Part shown: positions 24,118 to 33,865 of the stretch, one piece after another
Layout of the letters: the number at the start of each line of letters is the position of its first letter
Numbering within the stretch: position 1 is the first letter of the stretch
From: Corallococcus coralloides DSM 2259
Lineage (GTDB): Bacteria > Myxococcota > Myxococcia > Myxococcales > Myxococcaceae
Direction of reading: 5' to 3'
NCBI RefSeq assembly: GCF_000255295.1
Contig: NC_017030.1
Location: forward strand, 2,790,001-2,854,000
DNA length: 64,000 bases
Notes under the pieces: model-generated
What the model was told of the DNA's origin: nothing
The model's database searches: none
Seen by the model: the letters and a program-made list of their open reading frames with translations, nothing else
Made by a program: the position numbers and the translations under genes

Positions 24118-24792
24118 ATGTGTGGCCGAGTCACCGTCCGGACCTCTCCCGCGCAGCTCGTCGCCGAGCTGGAGCTCGCGGGCGCGCGCGCGACGCTGGA
24201 GCGCGAGCGTTTCAACCTCTGTCCCACGCAGCTGCTGCCCGTGGTGCCCAACGACGGCGCGCGGCTGCTGGACGTGTTCCGCTGGGGGCTCATCCCCTCC
24301 TGGGCGAAGGAGGCGTCCATCGGCAACAAGCTGATCAACGCGCGCGGTGAGACGGTGGCGGAGAAGCCCAGCTTCCGCTCGGCGCTGAAGCGCAGGCGGT
24401 GCCTGGTGGTGGTGGACGGCTGGTACGAGTGGAAGCAGTCCACGAAGCCCAAGACGCCGTACTTCTTCCACCACCGCGACGGGAAGCCGCTGGCCCTGGC
24501 GGGGCTCTGGGAGGAGTGGACGGCGCCGGACACGGGCGAGGTGCTGCGCACCTGCACCATCATCACCACGGGCCCCAACGCGCTGATGGCGCCCATCCAC
24601 GACCGGATGCCCGTCATCCTGTCGCCGGAAGGCCAGTCGGTGTGGCTTCGCCCGGAGCCGCAGGAGGCGTCCGTCCTGTTGCCGCTGCTCGTCCCCGCGG
24701 CGGAAGCGCCGTTGGACGTCTACGAAGTGGCACGTGGAGTGAATTCGCCCGCCAACGACGGCCCGGAGTGCGTGGCCCGCATCGCTGCCTGA
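24118..24792 (+). CDS. yedK: SRAP-domain DNA-protein crosslink protein (YedK/HMCES type)
   Basis: A 224-residue SRAP protein. After removal of Met, Cys2 (MCGRV) forms a thiazolidine link to abasic sites in single-stranded DNA. Other hallmarks are the active-site NARGET with its Glu, CLVVVDGWYEW, and the His of PIHDRMPVIL. The length matches bacterial YedK. It protects abasic lesions at stalled forks. It follows the dNTPase gene by 56 bases, which places two nucleotide/DNA-maintenance genes together, and it is convergent with the receiver gene 12 bases away. Confidence 0.93.
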   Translation: MCGRVTVRTSPAQLVAELELAGARATLERERFNLCPTQLLPVVPNDGARLLDVFRWGLIPSWAKEASIGNKLINARGETVAEKPSFRSALKRRRCLVVVDGWYEWKQSTKPKTPYFFHHRDGKPLALAGLWEEWTAPDTGEVLRTCTIITTGPNALMAPIHDRMPVILSPEGQSVWLRPEPQEASVLLPLLVPAAEAPLDVYEVARGVNSPANDGPECVARIAA

Positions 24793-24804
24793 CGCTCGGG
24801 AGCG

Positions 24805-25203
24805 CTATCCCGCTGTGGTGCTGCCCTCTTCCCCCGGAGGCGGGCAGTACGGGGCGACGGCCTCCTTCAGCAGCTCCATGTGCAGGGGTTTTCTCAGGGT
24901 CCCGACGACGCCGGCCATCCGCTCCGTCTGGAAGCTGGCGGTGAGGATGAAGACGGGCAGTCCGCACAGCGTCGCGTCGTCGTGCAACCGCCGCAGGAAG
25001 CCGTAGCCGTCCATCACCGGCATCATCAAATCCAGCAGGACGATGCAGGGCTTGCGGCAGGATGCCAGCGCCAGCAGCCCCTCCTCGCCATTGGTCGCGG
25101 TCAGCACGGCGTAGCCTTCGAGTTCGAGGTAGCGAGCCATCACTTCCAGTTCCGGCTCGTCGTCGATGAGGAGGATCAGGGGTGGGGTCGTCGCGTCGGG
25201 CAC
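24805..25203 (-). CDS. Single-domain response regulator (receiver only)
   Basis: A 132-residue CheY-like protein with the acidic pair in LIDDE, the phospho-acceptor D58 in LLDLMMPVMDG, the Thr in FILTAS, and the Lys in LRKP. There is no output domain. It starts at GTG (25203). No kinase is directly adjacent. It could act as a phosphate sink or as a protein-interaction switch; nothing in the sequence decides this. Confidence 0.85.
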   Translation of the reverse strand: MPDATTPPLILLIDDEPELEVMARYLELEGYAVLTATNGEEGLLALASCRKPCIVLLDLMMPVMDGYGFLRRLHDDATLCGLPVFILTASFQTERMAGVVGTLRKPLHMELLKEAVAPYCPPPGEEGSTTAG

Positions 25204-25405
25204 GGCTCTCTCTTCCGTGGGGTCAAAGGAAAGCTAGGTCGCCCGAACGCCGCACTGACCAGGGCCTTCCTTTGATTCCGGGCCGGCGGTTCCTGGCACG
25301 GCCAGTGGGTCAGGAGGCTGCCTGGCCGTCTGCCCCGAAACAGTGGCGCGCTGCCCCCTGGACAGTTCCTGGGTGCGCCTGAAAAAGCCCCCTAGGATTC
25401 GCGCC

Positions 25406-26617
25406 ATGACGTCCTCCGACAGGGCCGTGCCGGGCAGGCGCCGGCGCATCGCCGTGGCCTCCTTGACAGGGCTCGCCGTGCTGGCAGGCGCCGGCCTGCT
25501 GGGAGCGGAGGCGTGGTACCAGCGGAGGTTCGAGACCCCGCTGCGCCTCCACCGCGAGGCGCTGGCGGCGAACGTGGACGCCTACTGCGCCGAAGAGGCC
25601 GCGCTGGGCGCCGACCCCTGGTTCCATGAAGGCCGGACGGAAGGGGACGCGGGCCTGCTGCTCAATGCGTGGCTGCCCTGGTCGCGCGACCTGAAGCGGC
25701 CCCCTCCGGAAGGCTCGCCGCTCGTCCTTCCCGATTCACTTCGCGAGGGGGCCCTGGACCTGAAGCAGGGCCGGTGGCTCACCGCGAACATCGACGTGTC
25801 CCGCCTGGACTTCGACTGGATGGTCCGGCTGCTGGCGTATGACCGGTGGGACCTGTTCAACGGCAGCCCCCTGAGCGCCGAGGGCCGCTTCAACTGGGCC
25901 GCCGGTGACGTCCCCGACCTCTTCCTCCTCCAGCGCTGGGCGAAGTTCCGCATGCTCCACGGCCTGAGGACCGGCCACCCGGTGGAGGCCGCGCAGCAGG
26001 TGCGCCACCTGGCGTGGCTGAGCCTGCGCACGGACTCGCTCGTGGGGGGCTCGCTCGCCGTCAACCTGCTGGACATCGAGCGGCTCGCGCACGAAGCCAT
26101 GCCTTCGCCCCCGGCGGGCTGGACGCCCATGCCCGCCGAGCAGACGGCCCGGATGAACGCCCTGCTCCAGGCGGCTCCCCAGTTCGCGGGGCTCGCCGCG
26201 CCCCCGGACGTGGCCCGGAAGGCCCGCGGCTGCGCGACGGAGGCGAACCGGTGCATCGCCTTGACGGAGACCGCCTTCCTGGCGCGGCTCCTGGAGCCCG
26301 TCGTGGAGCCCGTCGGGGCCCCCTCCCTGGAGGAGGCCACCGCCGCGCTCGACCGCGCCCTGGCGGACGCCGGTTGCCCCACGCTCGCCGCGCACGAGGT
26401 GCGCACCCGGGGCGTGACCGTGGAGGACCCTGCATCCGGCATGTCCTCCCTGGCCTCGTCCGTGGCATGGATCCCCTGGGCCCCCGGCCGCCAGGCCCGC
26501 TCACACCTTGCCCGGGGCGTCCTCGCCAGCGCCCTGGGAGACCTCACACCGTTGCATGGAAACAGAACGAAACATCCCGCCCCCCTGCAGGGCCAGGCAG
26601 GCCTTCCAACCCCCTGA
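25406..26617 (+). CDS. Membrane-anchored protein of unknown function
   Basis: A 403-residue protein. A basic N-terminus (RAVPGRRRRIA) and one hydrophobic helix (about 15-33) anchor it, leaving a mostly helical, Leu/Ala-rich domain outside or in the periplasm. Conserved-looking blocks are FNWAAGDVPDLFLLQRW and VRHLAWLSLRTD, and a Cys pair occurs in CATEANRC. I do not recognise a family. The ATG at 25406 is chosen because upstream residues in the frame have no signal or binding site. The 202 bp upstream separates it from the divergent receiver gene. Confidence 0.65.
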   Translation: MTSSDRAVPGRRRRIAVASLTGLAVLAGAGLLGAEAWYQRRFETPLRLHREALAANVDAYCAEEAALGADPWFHEGRTEGDAGLLLNAWLPWSRDLKRPPPEGSPLVLPDSLREGALDLKQGRWLTANIDVSRLDFDWMVRLLAYDRWDLFNGSPLSAEGRFNWAAGDVPDLFLLQRWAKFRMLHGLRTGHPVEAAQQVRHLAWLSLRTDSLVGGSLAVNLLDIERLAHEAMPSPPAGWTPMPAEQTARMNALLQAAPQFAGLAAPPDVARKARGCATEANRCIALTETAFLARLLEPVVEPVGAPSLEEATAALDRALADAGCPTLAAHEVRTRGVTVEDPASGMSSLASSVAWIPWAPGRQARSHLARGVLASALGDLTPLHGNRTKHPAPLQGQAGLPTP

Positions 26618-26662
26618 ATCGCCGTCCCGGGAGCGCCGGGAAAAGGCCTGCGCCTGCCCACC

Positions 26663-26680
26663 TCCACGGTTTTCCGTGGA
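26663..26680. promoter_or_regulatory. Dyad upstream of the hybrid kinase
   Basis: TCCACGG-TTTT-CCGTGGA is a perfect 7-bp dyad with a four-base centre, 55 bases before the kinase start. A smaller CCCGG-GAGCG-CCGGG hairpin lies just upstream at 26626-26640. The dyad could be an operator or a terminator of the preceding gene. Confidence 0.4.
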
Positions 26681-26734
26681 TGACATGGAACTGGCGCCTC
26701 GACTGACCTACAGTTCTTGAACGGAGGGGGAAGT

Positions 26735-29464
26735 TTGCCCGAACTGCCACCCAGCACGTATCCGGCCTTGTTCGAGCACACGCGTGACGGCGTGCTCGTC
26801 CTGGACCCGACCCTGCGGGTCGTGGCCGTGAACCGTGCCGCGGAGGCGCTGCTGGGCCCTCGCGACCTGTGGGTGGGGCAGTCCGTGGACAGCGTCCTGC
26901 CGGGTTGGACGCCCCCCCAGGTCACTTCCCCGGACGCCGCGCCCCTGGAGACGGAGCTCCCCGTGGGCCCGGTGCGCTCCGTGCGGGTGCAGGCGGTGCC
27001 GCAGGACGGCGGCTGGCTGCTGCTGCTCCGGGGCCTGGACGCCGCTCAAGCGGCCGAGTCCATCCTCCGCCAGCAGAAGGAGTTCTTCGAGGCGGTGGTG
27101 CGCCACAGCCCGGTGGCCATCGTCACCATCAGCCGCGCCTTCGAGGTGCTGTCCTGGAACCCCGCCGCGGAGCGGCTCTTCGGGTACACGCCGCAGGAGG
27201 CGCTGGGGCGCAACATCCTCAAGCTCGTGGCCAACCTGGACGACATCCGTCCGGAGGCCGAGGAGACGTCGCGCGAGGTGCTGCGCAAGGACCGGGTGCA
27301 CGTCGTCACCAAGCGCGTGCGCAAGGACGGCACGGTGGTGGACGTGGAGCTGCGCGCCATGCCGGTGACGGTGGCGGGCCAGTCCATGGGCTTCATCGCC
27401 ATCTACCACGACGTCACCGACCTCCAGCGGGCGCGCCAGTCCGCCGAGGACGCCAACCAGGCCAAGAGCCTGTTCCTGGCCACCGTGAGCCACGAAATCC
27501 GCACGCCGATGAACGCCATCATCGGCATGGCGGGGCTGCTCATGGACACGGCGCTCACGCCCGAGCAGCGCGACTTCGCGTCCACCATCCGCCAGAGCGG
27601 GGACGCGCTGCTGGGGCTGCTCAACGACATGCTGGACTTCTCCAAGATCGAAGCCGGCCGGGTCGAATTGGAGCAGCAGCCCTTCAACCTGCGCCAGTGC
27701 GTGGAGTCCGTGTTGGACCTGCTCGCCATGCGCGCGAGCGAGAAGTCCCTGGACCTGGGCTACCACGTCACGGACGAGACGCCCGTCAGCGTGGTGGGCG
27801 ACGGCGCGCGCCTGCGGCAGGTGCTGCTCAACCTGGTGGGTAACGCGGTGAAGTTCACCGAGCGCGGCGGGGTGTCCATCTCCGTGGACACGCCGCGCCA
27901 GCCGCTCGCGCCGGGCGGCCTCTTCGAGTTGCACTTCGCGGTGCAGGACACCGGCCTGGGCATCACCGAGGCCGCGCGCGCGGGGCTCTTCCAGCCCTTC
28001 AACCAGCTGAATGAATCCGTGTCGCGCCGCTACGGCGGCACGGGGCTGGGCCTGGCCATCAGCAAGCGGCTGGTGGAGGCGATGGGCGGGCGGCTGTGGA
28101 TGGAGAGCGAGGGTGTCCCGGGCAAGGGCGCCACGTTCCACTTCACCTTCCAGGCGCGCGAGGCTCCTCGCGGTGGGGAGCCCCTGCGCCCGGACGCGCT
28201 GAAGCTGCACGGCCGGCGCGTGCTGGTGGTGGACGACAACGCCATCAACCGCAAGCTGCTGGGACGCCAGCTGGCCGCGTGGGGCATGGCCATCGTGGAG
28301 GTGGGCTCCGGCGCGGAGGCCCTGTCCAAGCTGGAGTCCGGGGCCCGCTTCGACCTGGCCATCCTGGACCACCGCATGCCGCTGATGGACGGCCCCACGC
28401 TGGCGGCGCACATCCGCCAGCAGCGCGACGCGCGCGAGCTGCCCCTCTTGCTGCTCACCTCGTTTGATCAGCGCGACGCGCAGCCGCCCGGCCTCTTCAC
28501 GGCGGTGCTGCCCCGGCCGGTGAAGGCGTCGCACCTGCATGACGCGCTGATGACGTGCCTGGCCCAGGACCTCATCTCCGCCCGGCCCATGCCCGTCACG
28601 CCCGCGCCCGCCACGCGCGAGCGCTCCGTGTTCAACACGCGCCCCGGCGAGCAGATGCCGCTGCGCATCCTGCTGGTGGAGGACAACCCCACCAACCAGA
28701 AGCTGGCGCTGCTGGTGCTGGAGCGGCTGGGCTACCCGGCGGACACCGCGAACAACGGCCGCGAGGGGCTGAGCCTCATTTCGCGCAAGCGCTACGACGT
28801 CGTGCTGATGGACGTCCAGATGCCGGAGCTGGACGGCCTGCAGGCGACGCGCCAGCTGCGCCAGGACATGCCCGTCAGCGAGCAGCCGTGGGTCATCGCC
28901 ATGACGGCCAACGCGATGACGGCGGACCGCCGCGAGTGCCTGGACGCGGGCATGGACGACTTCCTCAGCAAGCCCATCCGCGTGGAGGAACTCATCTCCG
29001 CGCTGCGCCGCGCCTGGGAGCGTCTGCCGGGAAAGCCCGGGGGCGCCCCCGTCACCCGTGCTCCGGAGGCCCCTCGCATGGGGGCCCCGCGCATCCGGGG
29101 GCTGGATGCGGGCGCGCTGGATCGGCTGTGGCAGTCCCTGGACGGGCAGGTGGAGCGGATGCTCCCGGAGCTCGTGGACACCGCGCTGGAGAGCATGCCC
29201 CGGCTGATGGACGACGCGCGCGGGGCGCTCGCGCGAGGCGAGCTGGAGAACCTGGCGCGCGCCGCGCACACGCTCAAGTCCAACGCGGCCTACTTCGGCG
29301 CGGCCACGCTGGAGTCGCTGTGCTGGGACATCGAGCAGCGCGCGGACGCCCGGGTGCTGGAGGGGCTGGAGCCGCTCGTCGCCCACTGCCAGGAGGCGCT
29401 GGAGGAGAGCCGCCGGCTCCTGGAGCAGCTCAAGGGCACCGTCGTCTCCCGGGCCGCGGGCTGA
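26735..29464 (+). CDS. Hybrid histidine kinase: PAS-PAS-HisKA-HATPase-REC-REC-HPt
   Basis: About 909 residues with no membrane segment, so a cytosolic phosphorelay protein. Two PAS domains occupy residues about 5-95 and 110-230. HisKA has the phospho-His H253 in ATVSHEIRTPMN; the ATPase has NLVGNAVKFTERGG and GGTGLGLAISKRL. Receiver 1 carries D545 in LAILDHRMP, receiver 2 D693 in VVLMDVQMP, and a C-terminal HPt has H845 in RAAHTLKSN. The chain is complete from His to Asp to His. I chose TTG 26735 (LPELPPSTYPALFEH) because GGAGGGGG lies just upstream; a TTG at 26717 would put the binding site inside the gene. Its final receiver target is not next to it. Confidence 0.88.
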   Translation: MPELPPSTYPALFEHTRDGVLVLDPTLRVVAVNRAAEALLGPRDLWVGQSVDSVLPGWTPPQVTSPDAAPLETELPVGPVRSVRVQAVPQDGGWLLLLRGLDAAQAAESILRQQKEFFEAVVRHSPVAIVTISRAFEVLSWNPAAERLFGYTPQEALGRNILKLVANLDDIRPEAEETSREVLRKDRVHVVTKRVRKDGTVVDVELRAMPVTVAGQSMGFIAIYHDVTDLQRARQSAEDANQAKSLFLATVSHEIRTPMNAIIGMAGLLMDTALTPEQRDFASTIRQSGDALLGLLNDMLDFSKIEAGRVELEQQPFNLRQCVESVLDLLAMRASEKSLDLGYHVTDETPVSVVGDGARLRQVLLNLVGNAVKFTERGGVSISVDTPRQPLAPGGLFELHFAVQDTGLGITEAARAGLFQPFNQLNESVSRRYGGTGLGLAISKRLVEAMGGRLWMESEGVPGKGATFHFTFQAREAPRGGEPLRPDALKLHGRRVLVVDDNAINRKLLGRQLAAWGMAIVEVGSGAEALSKLESGARFDLAILDHRMPLMDGPTLAAHIRQQRDARELPLLLLTSFDQRDAQPPGLFTAVLPRPVKASHLHDALMTCLAQDLISARPMPVTPAPATRERSVFNTRPGEQMPLRILLVEDNPTNQKLALLVLERLGYPADTANNGREGLSLISRKRYDVVLMDVQMPELDGLQATRQLRQDMPVSEQPWVIAMTANAMTADRRECLDAGMDDFLSKPIRVEELISALRRAWERLPGKPGGAPVTRAPEAPRMGAPRIRGLDAGALDRLWQSLDGQVERMLPELVDTALESMPRLMDDARGALARGELENLARAAHTLKSNAAYFGAATLESLCWDIEQRADARVLEGLEPLVAHCQEALEESRRLLEQLKGTVVSRAAG

Positions 29465-29470
29465 CGCGCG

Positions 29471-30988
29471 TCAGGCCCGCTGGGGCGCGTTCGGGTCGCT
29501 GATGGTGAGCGGCTGACGCTGTCCATCCTTCGCGACGAGGCTCGCGGTGAGGGCGAAGTCCGGCCCCATGCGCAATTCCAGCGTGGTGGGGCCCGGGTGG
29601 GCCACGCGCCAGTCCGGCTCGATGCGCACGGTGCCCAGGAGTTCGCGCTCCACGGTGGTGCGGTCCAGGGCCTCGAAGAGCGCCACCGGCACGGGGCCCG
29701 GCCAGGGCGGCAGCTCCAGGTCCACGGTGCGCGTGCCGGGCACGGGCGTGTTGGCGGGGAGCACCTCGTGCTGGCCGCCGCCGGGCACCATGGCGCCAAT
29801 GGGCATGGGCACCACGTCCGACAGGCCGCTGATGCCGCGCGCCAGGTTGCGCCCCAGGATGGCCGCGCCCACGGCCACGCCCAATTCCGGGTGCACTTCC
29901 TTGTCGGACGACAGCTTCTTGAAGTGGGCCAGGCGCTTGCGGATGGCGGGCATGCGCGTCTGGCCGCCCACCATCACCAGCTCGTCGATGGCGTCCGGCT
30001 TCAGGCCCGCCTTCTCCAGCACGTCGTCGCACGCGGCGGCGGTGCGCTCGATGAGCTGGAACACCATGGCCTCCATCCGCTCGCGGGTGAGCGTGACGTT
30101 GAAGTCCACGAAGGCGCCGTCCTTCTGCGTGATGCAGGGGATGCGGATGGGGACGGACGCGCCGCTGGAGAGCGCCATCTTCGCGGACTCGGCGGCGAAC
30201 ACCAGGCGCTGCATCACGACCTTGTTGCCGCGCAGGTCGATGCCGTGCTCCTTCTGGAAGTCGTCCACCAGCGCTTCCACGATGGCTTCGTCGAAGTTGG
30301 CGCCGCCGAGGAACGCGTCGCCGCCGGTGGCCAGCACCTTTACCACGCGGTTCTGCACGGACATGAGCGTGACGTCGAAGGTGCCGCCGCCCAGGTCGAA
30401 CACCATCACCGTCTGCTCGGGGTTGCGCAGGTTGGCGTAGTAGAGCGCCGCGGCGGTGGGCTCGTTGACGATGGCGCGCACGCGCAGGCCCGCCTTCTCC
30501 GCGGCGTGGCGGATGGCCTCGCGCTGGCGGATGGTGGCGTGCGCGGGCACGGTGAGCACGCACTCCTTGAACGGGGCCCCGGCCGCGTGCGTGGCCAGCG
30601 TGTTGAGGTGCTTGAGGATGAAGTGCGCCACGTCGATGAGCGGCGTCACCTTCCCGTACACCTCCACGGCGGTGTAGCCGTCCGGGCCCTCCACCAGCTC
30701 GAAGGCGAAGCGGTTGCGGTGGCGGGCCACGTATTCGGACTGGAAGCGGCGGCCCAGGAAGCGCTTGGCGCCGAAGATGGTGTGGCGCGGGTCGTCGATG
30801 ATCTGCCGCCGCGCCGCGGGGCCGACGATGGCCTTGTCGCCCGCGTGGAACCACGCGATGGAGGGCAGGGTGAGGCTCTTGTCCGCGATGGGCACCACGC
30901 GCAGCTTGTTCGCCTTGTCGAAGAAGGCCGCCGCGGTGTTGGTGGTCCCGAAGTCAATGCCGAGGATGGGGGCGGCGCTCGTGCTCAT
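29471..30988 (-). CDS. Hsp70/DnaK-like protein with short C-terminus
   Basis: A 505-residue protein with a complete Hsp70 ATPase domain: phosphate-1 loop GIDFGTTNTAAA, NEPTAAALYYA, phosphate-2 loop VFDLGGGTFDVTL, and adenosine loop ELVMVGGQTRMPAIRKRL. The substrate-binding part is about 130 residues long, lacks the lid helices of DnaK, and ends in a beta-rich segment (LELRMGPDFALTA). No DnaJ or GrpE gene is near. Myxobacteria have several such DnaK paralogues. Start is the ATG at 30988, which places the nucleotide loop at residue 10; an upstream frame to 31174 is low-complexity. Confidence 0.87.
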   Translation of the reverse strand: MSTSAAPILGIDFGTTNTAAAFFDKANKLRVVPIADKSLTLPSIAWFHAGDKAIVGPAARRQIIDDPRHTIFGAKRFLGRRFQSEYVARHRNRFAFELVEGPDGYTAVEVYGKVTPLIDVAHFILKHLNTLATHAAGAPFKECVLTVPAHATIRQREAIRHAAEKAGLRVRAIVNEPTAAALYYANLRNPEQTVMVFDLGGGTFDVTLMSVQNRVVKVLATGGDAFLGGANFDEAIVEALVDDFQKEHGIDLRGNKVVMQRLVFAAESAKMALSSGASVPIRIPCITQKDGAFVDFNVTLTRERMEAMVFQLIERTAAACDDVLEKAGLKPDAIDELVMVGGQTRMPAIRKRLAHFKKLSSDKEVHPELGVAVGAAILGRNLARGISGLSDVVPMPIGAMVPGGGQHEVLPANTPVPGTRTVDLELPPWPGPVPVALFEALDRTTVERELLGTVRIEPDWRVAHPGPTTLELRMGPDFALTASLVAKDGQRQPLTISDPNAPQRA

Positions 30989-31113
30989 GTGGGGCCGCCA
31001 TCCTCGCACGTCCCGCCGCGCCGGGGCACCCGGCACGACGGGCAAGATGTGCTCAGGGGTGCTCCCAGCCGGCGCCATTCGCCTGGGCGCGGAGGTCGCT
31101 TGAACCCACCGTG

Positions 31114-31497
31114 TCAGGACCTGGGCGGCATGTTGTAGCCGGCGTCGCCGTAGGGCTTCAGCCGCTCCAGCCACATCTCCTCCAGCACCTTCAGCTCCTC
31201 CACGGGCGGAGGGCCACCGGGCTCCTCGCGGGGCTTGAGCCTGTCCAGCACCTCGAAGGAGAAGGCCGCTTCGCCGTGGCGCTCCCAGTCCGCCTGCAGC
31301 TCGGGGACGCGGTGCATGCGCTGGGCGAACTCGAACCGGATGCGGTTGAACATCGCGGTCAGGTTGAGGGCATGGCCCACGAACAGCTTGCCGTTGGCGT
31401 GGCAGCGGATGGCGTAGATGCCCATGGGCACCTCCGCTTCCTTGTAGGCGCGCTTGCGCTCCGAGCGGGCCGCGCGCGAGTCATCACCGGACGTCAT
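31114..31497 (-). CDS. GIY-YIG-like small protein
   Basis: A 127-residue protein with a GIY-like strand (MGIYAIRC) and a diverged second motif (KLFVGHALNL in place of YIG), followed by RIRFEFAQRMH and the late Glu of EEMWLERLKPYG. It resembles the GIY-YIG nuclease fold, but the second tyrosine is changed to Phe, so activity is doubtful. GGAGG lies four bases before the ATG. Its first 14 bases overlap the end of the upstream gene, which points to one transcript. Confidence 0.7.
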   Translation of the reverse strand: MTSGDDSRAARSERKRAYKEAEVPMGIYAIRCHANGKLFVGHALNLTAMFNRIRFEFAQRMHRVPELQADWERHGEAAFSFEVLDRLKPREEPGGPPPVEELKVLEEMWLERLKPYGDAGYNMPPRS

Positions 31498-32056
31498 GGT
31501 GACCTCCGAAGCCCCGCGAGACGAGCTTCGCCTCCAGCCGCTCCTTCGCGGCAGGGTCGCGTGGGCGCACCCAGTCGCGGCCCATCCGTTCCCAGTCCGC
31601 GTCGCGCGCGTCGATGCCCAGCGCCTGGAGGAAGTCGGCCTCGCAGATGAAGCACTGCTCGCGGAAGGGGAAGAGGAAGCCGCCCTGCGCTTCGAGCGAG
31701 CGCGCGGCCTCCTCGTAGGTGGAGAACCACCGGTTGAGGAACGGGCTCTGGCCCTTCTGGAAGAAGGCGCGCGTGTCCAGCGTGTGCGCTCGGGCCTCCA
31801 GGGCCTGCTTCAGCTCCGTCCAGGTGGTGTGCCCGGCTTCCCGCGCGACGACGGCGAGCCCGTGCTTGTGCTGCACGGTGTCCCGGCGCGCGAGCACCTC
31901 GCCCAGGGGCAGGGCCGCGAAGAAGGGCAGGGCGCGCATCCGTTCCGCGGCGCGCGTGGCGCGGGCCGTGTCGGACGAGTCCAGGTCCTTGAGGAGCAGG
32001 GACGCGCGGACCTTGTATTCATGAAGCGTGACGGGGAGGGTGCTGCCGGTTCCCAT
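31484..32056 (-). CDS. Conserved-looking protein of unknown function
   Basis: A 190-residue soluble protein with no family I recognise. It is helical and charged at first (HEYKVRASLLLKDLDSSDTA), has a HASW-like segment (EAGHTTWTELKQALEAR), and then an aromatic, Cys-containing part (FPFREQCFICEADFLQ). The ATG at 32056 is chosen; the frame opens at 32083. It overlaps the GIY-YIG-like gene by 14 bases and so is probably cotranscribed and possibly functionally linked with it. Confidence 0.65.
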   Translation of the reverse strand: MGTGSTLPVTLHEYKVRASLLLKDLDSSDTARATRAAERMRALPFFAALPLGEVLARRDTVQHKHGLAVVAREAGHTTWTELKQALEARAHTLDTRAFFQKGQSPFLNRWFSTYEEAARSLEAQGGFLFPFREQCFICEADFLQALGIDARDADWERMGRDWVRPRDPAAKERLEAKLVSRGFGGHHDVR

Positions 32057-32181
32057 GACGAATCCTCCGGTGCTGGCCCTCACCCGTTGGGGGACCGTGG
32101 AAGGACTTCATCGGGAGTCTGGCGACAGCGGGTGAAGCGAGGGTGACGTCGTCTTTCCGGGCGGCGGGCACCCCTCGGCAC

Positions 32182-32214
32182 CCGTGGGACGAATAGACCA
32201 GACGCGTCCCACGG
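32182..32214. terminator. Terminator hairpin downstream of crdA
   Basis: CCGTGGGACG (32182-32191) and CGTCCCACGG (32205-32214) are perfect 10-bp inverted arms around a 13-base loop. The element lies 15 bases after the crdA stop. There is no clear T-run on the minus strand. Confidence 0.65.
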
Positions 32215-32228
32215 TCGTCAAACGCTCG

Positions 32229-33704
<1,476 letters not shown>

Positions 33705-33760
33705 ACTCTCACGGAAATAATCGGGGCATCAAGGGTCTCGTGCTGCCCGGAGGGGCGGGG

Positions 33761-33804
33761 AAAAGACAAATCTTTTGACTCTCCCCGGTGGGTCCGACTA
33801 CACG
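33761..33804 (+). promoter_or_regulatory. Putative crdB promoter with overlapping AT-rich dyad
   Basis: TTGACT (33775-33780) and TACACG (33799-33804) are spaced by 18 bases, a fair housekeeping-type promoter for the rightward crdB operon. An AAAAGA-CAAA-TCTTTT dyad (33761-33776) abuts and overlaps the -35 box, standing out in GC-rich DNA. It could be an operator for a regulator of the locus. Confidence 0.45.
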
Positions 33805-33865
33805 CGGACAGCCTGGCTCACCCCCTGTGGGCCTCTCTTTTCCCGTGGTTGCTGTCGGAGGAATG

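Noticed and set aside
25285..25320. TGGCACG near 25295 as a sigma-54 -24 element
   Set aside because: The -12 position lacks GC at the required spacing.
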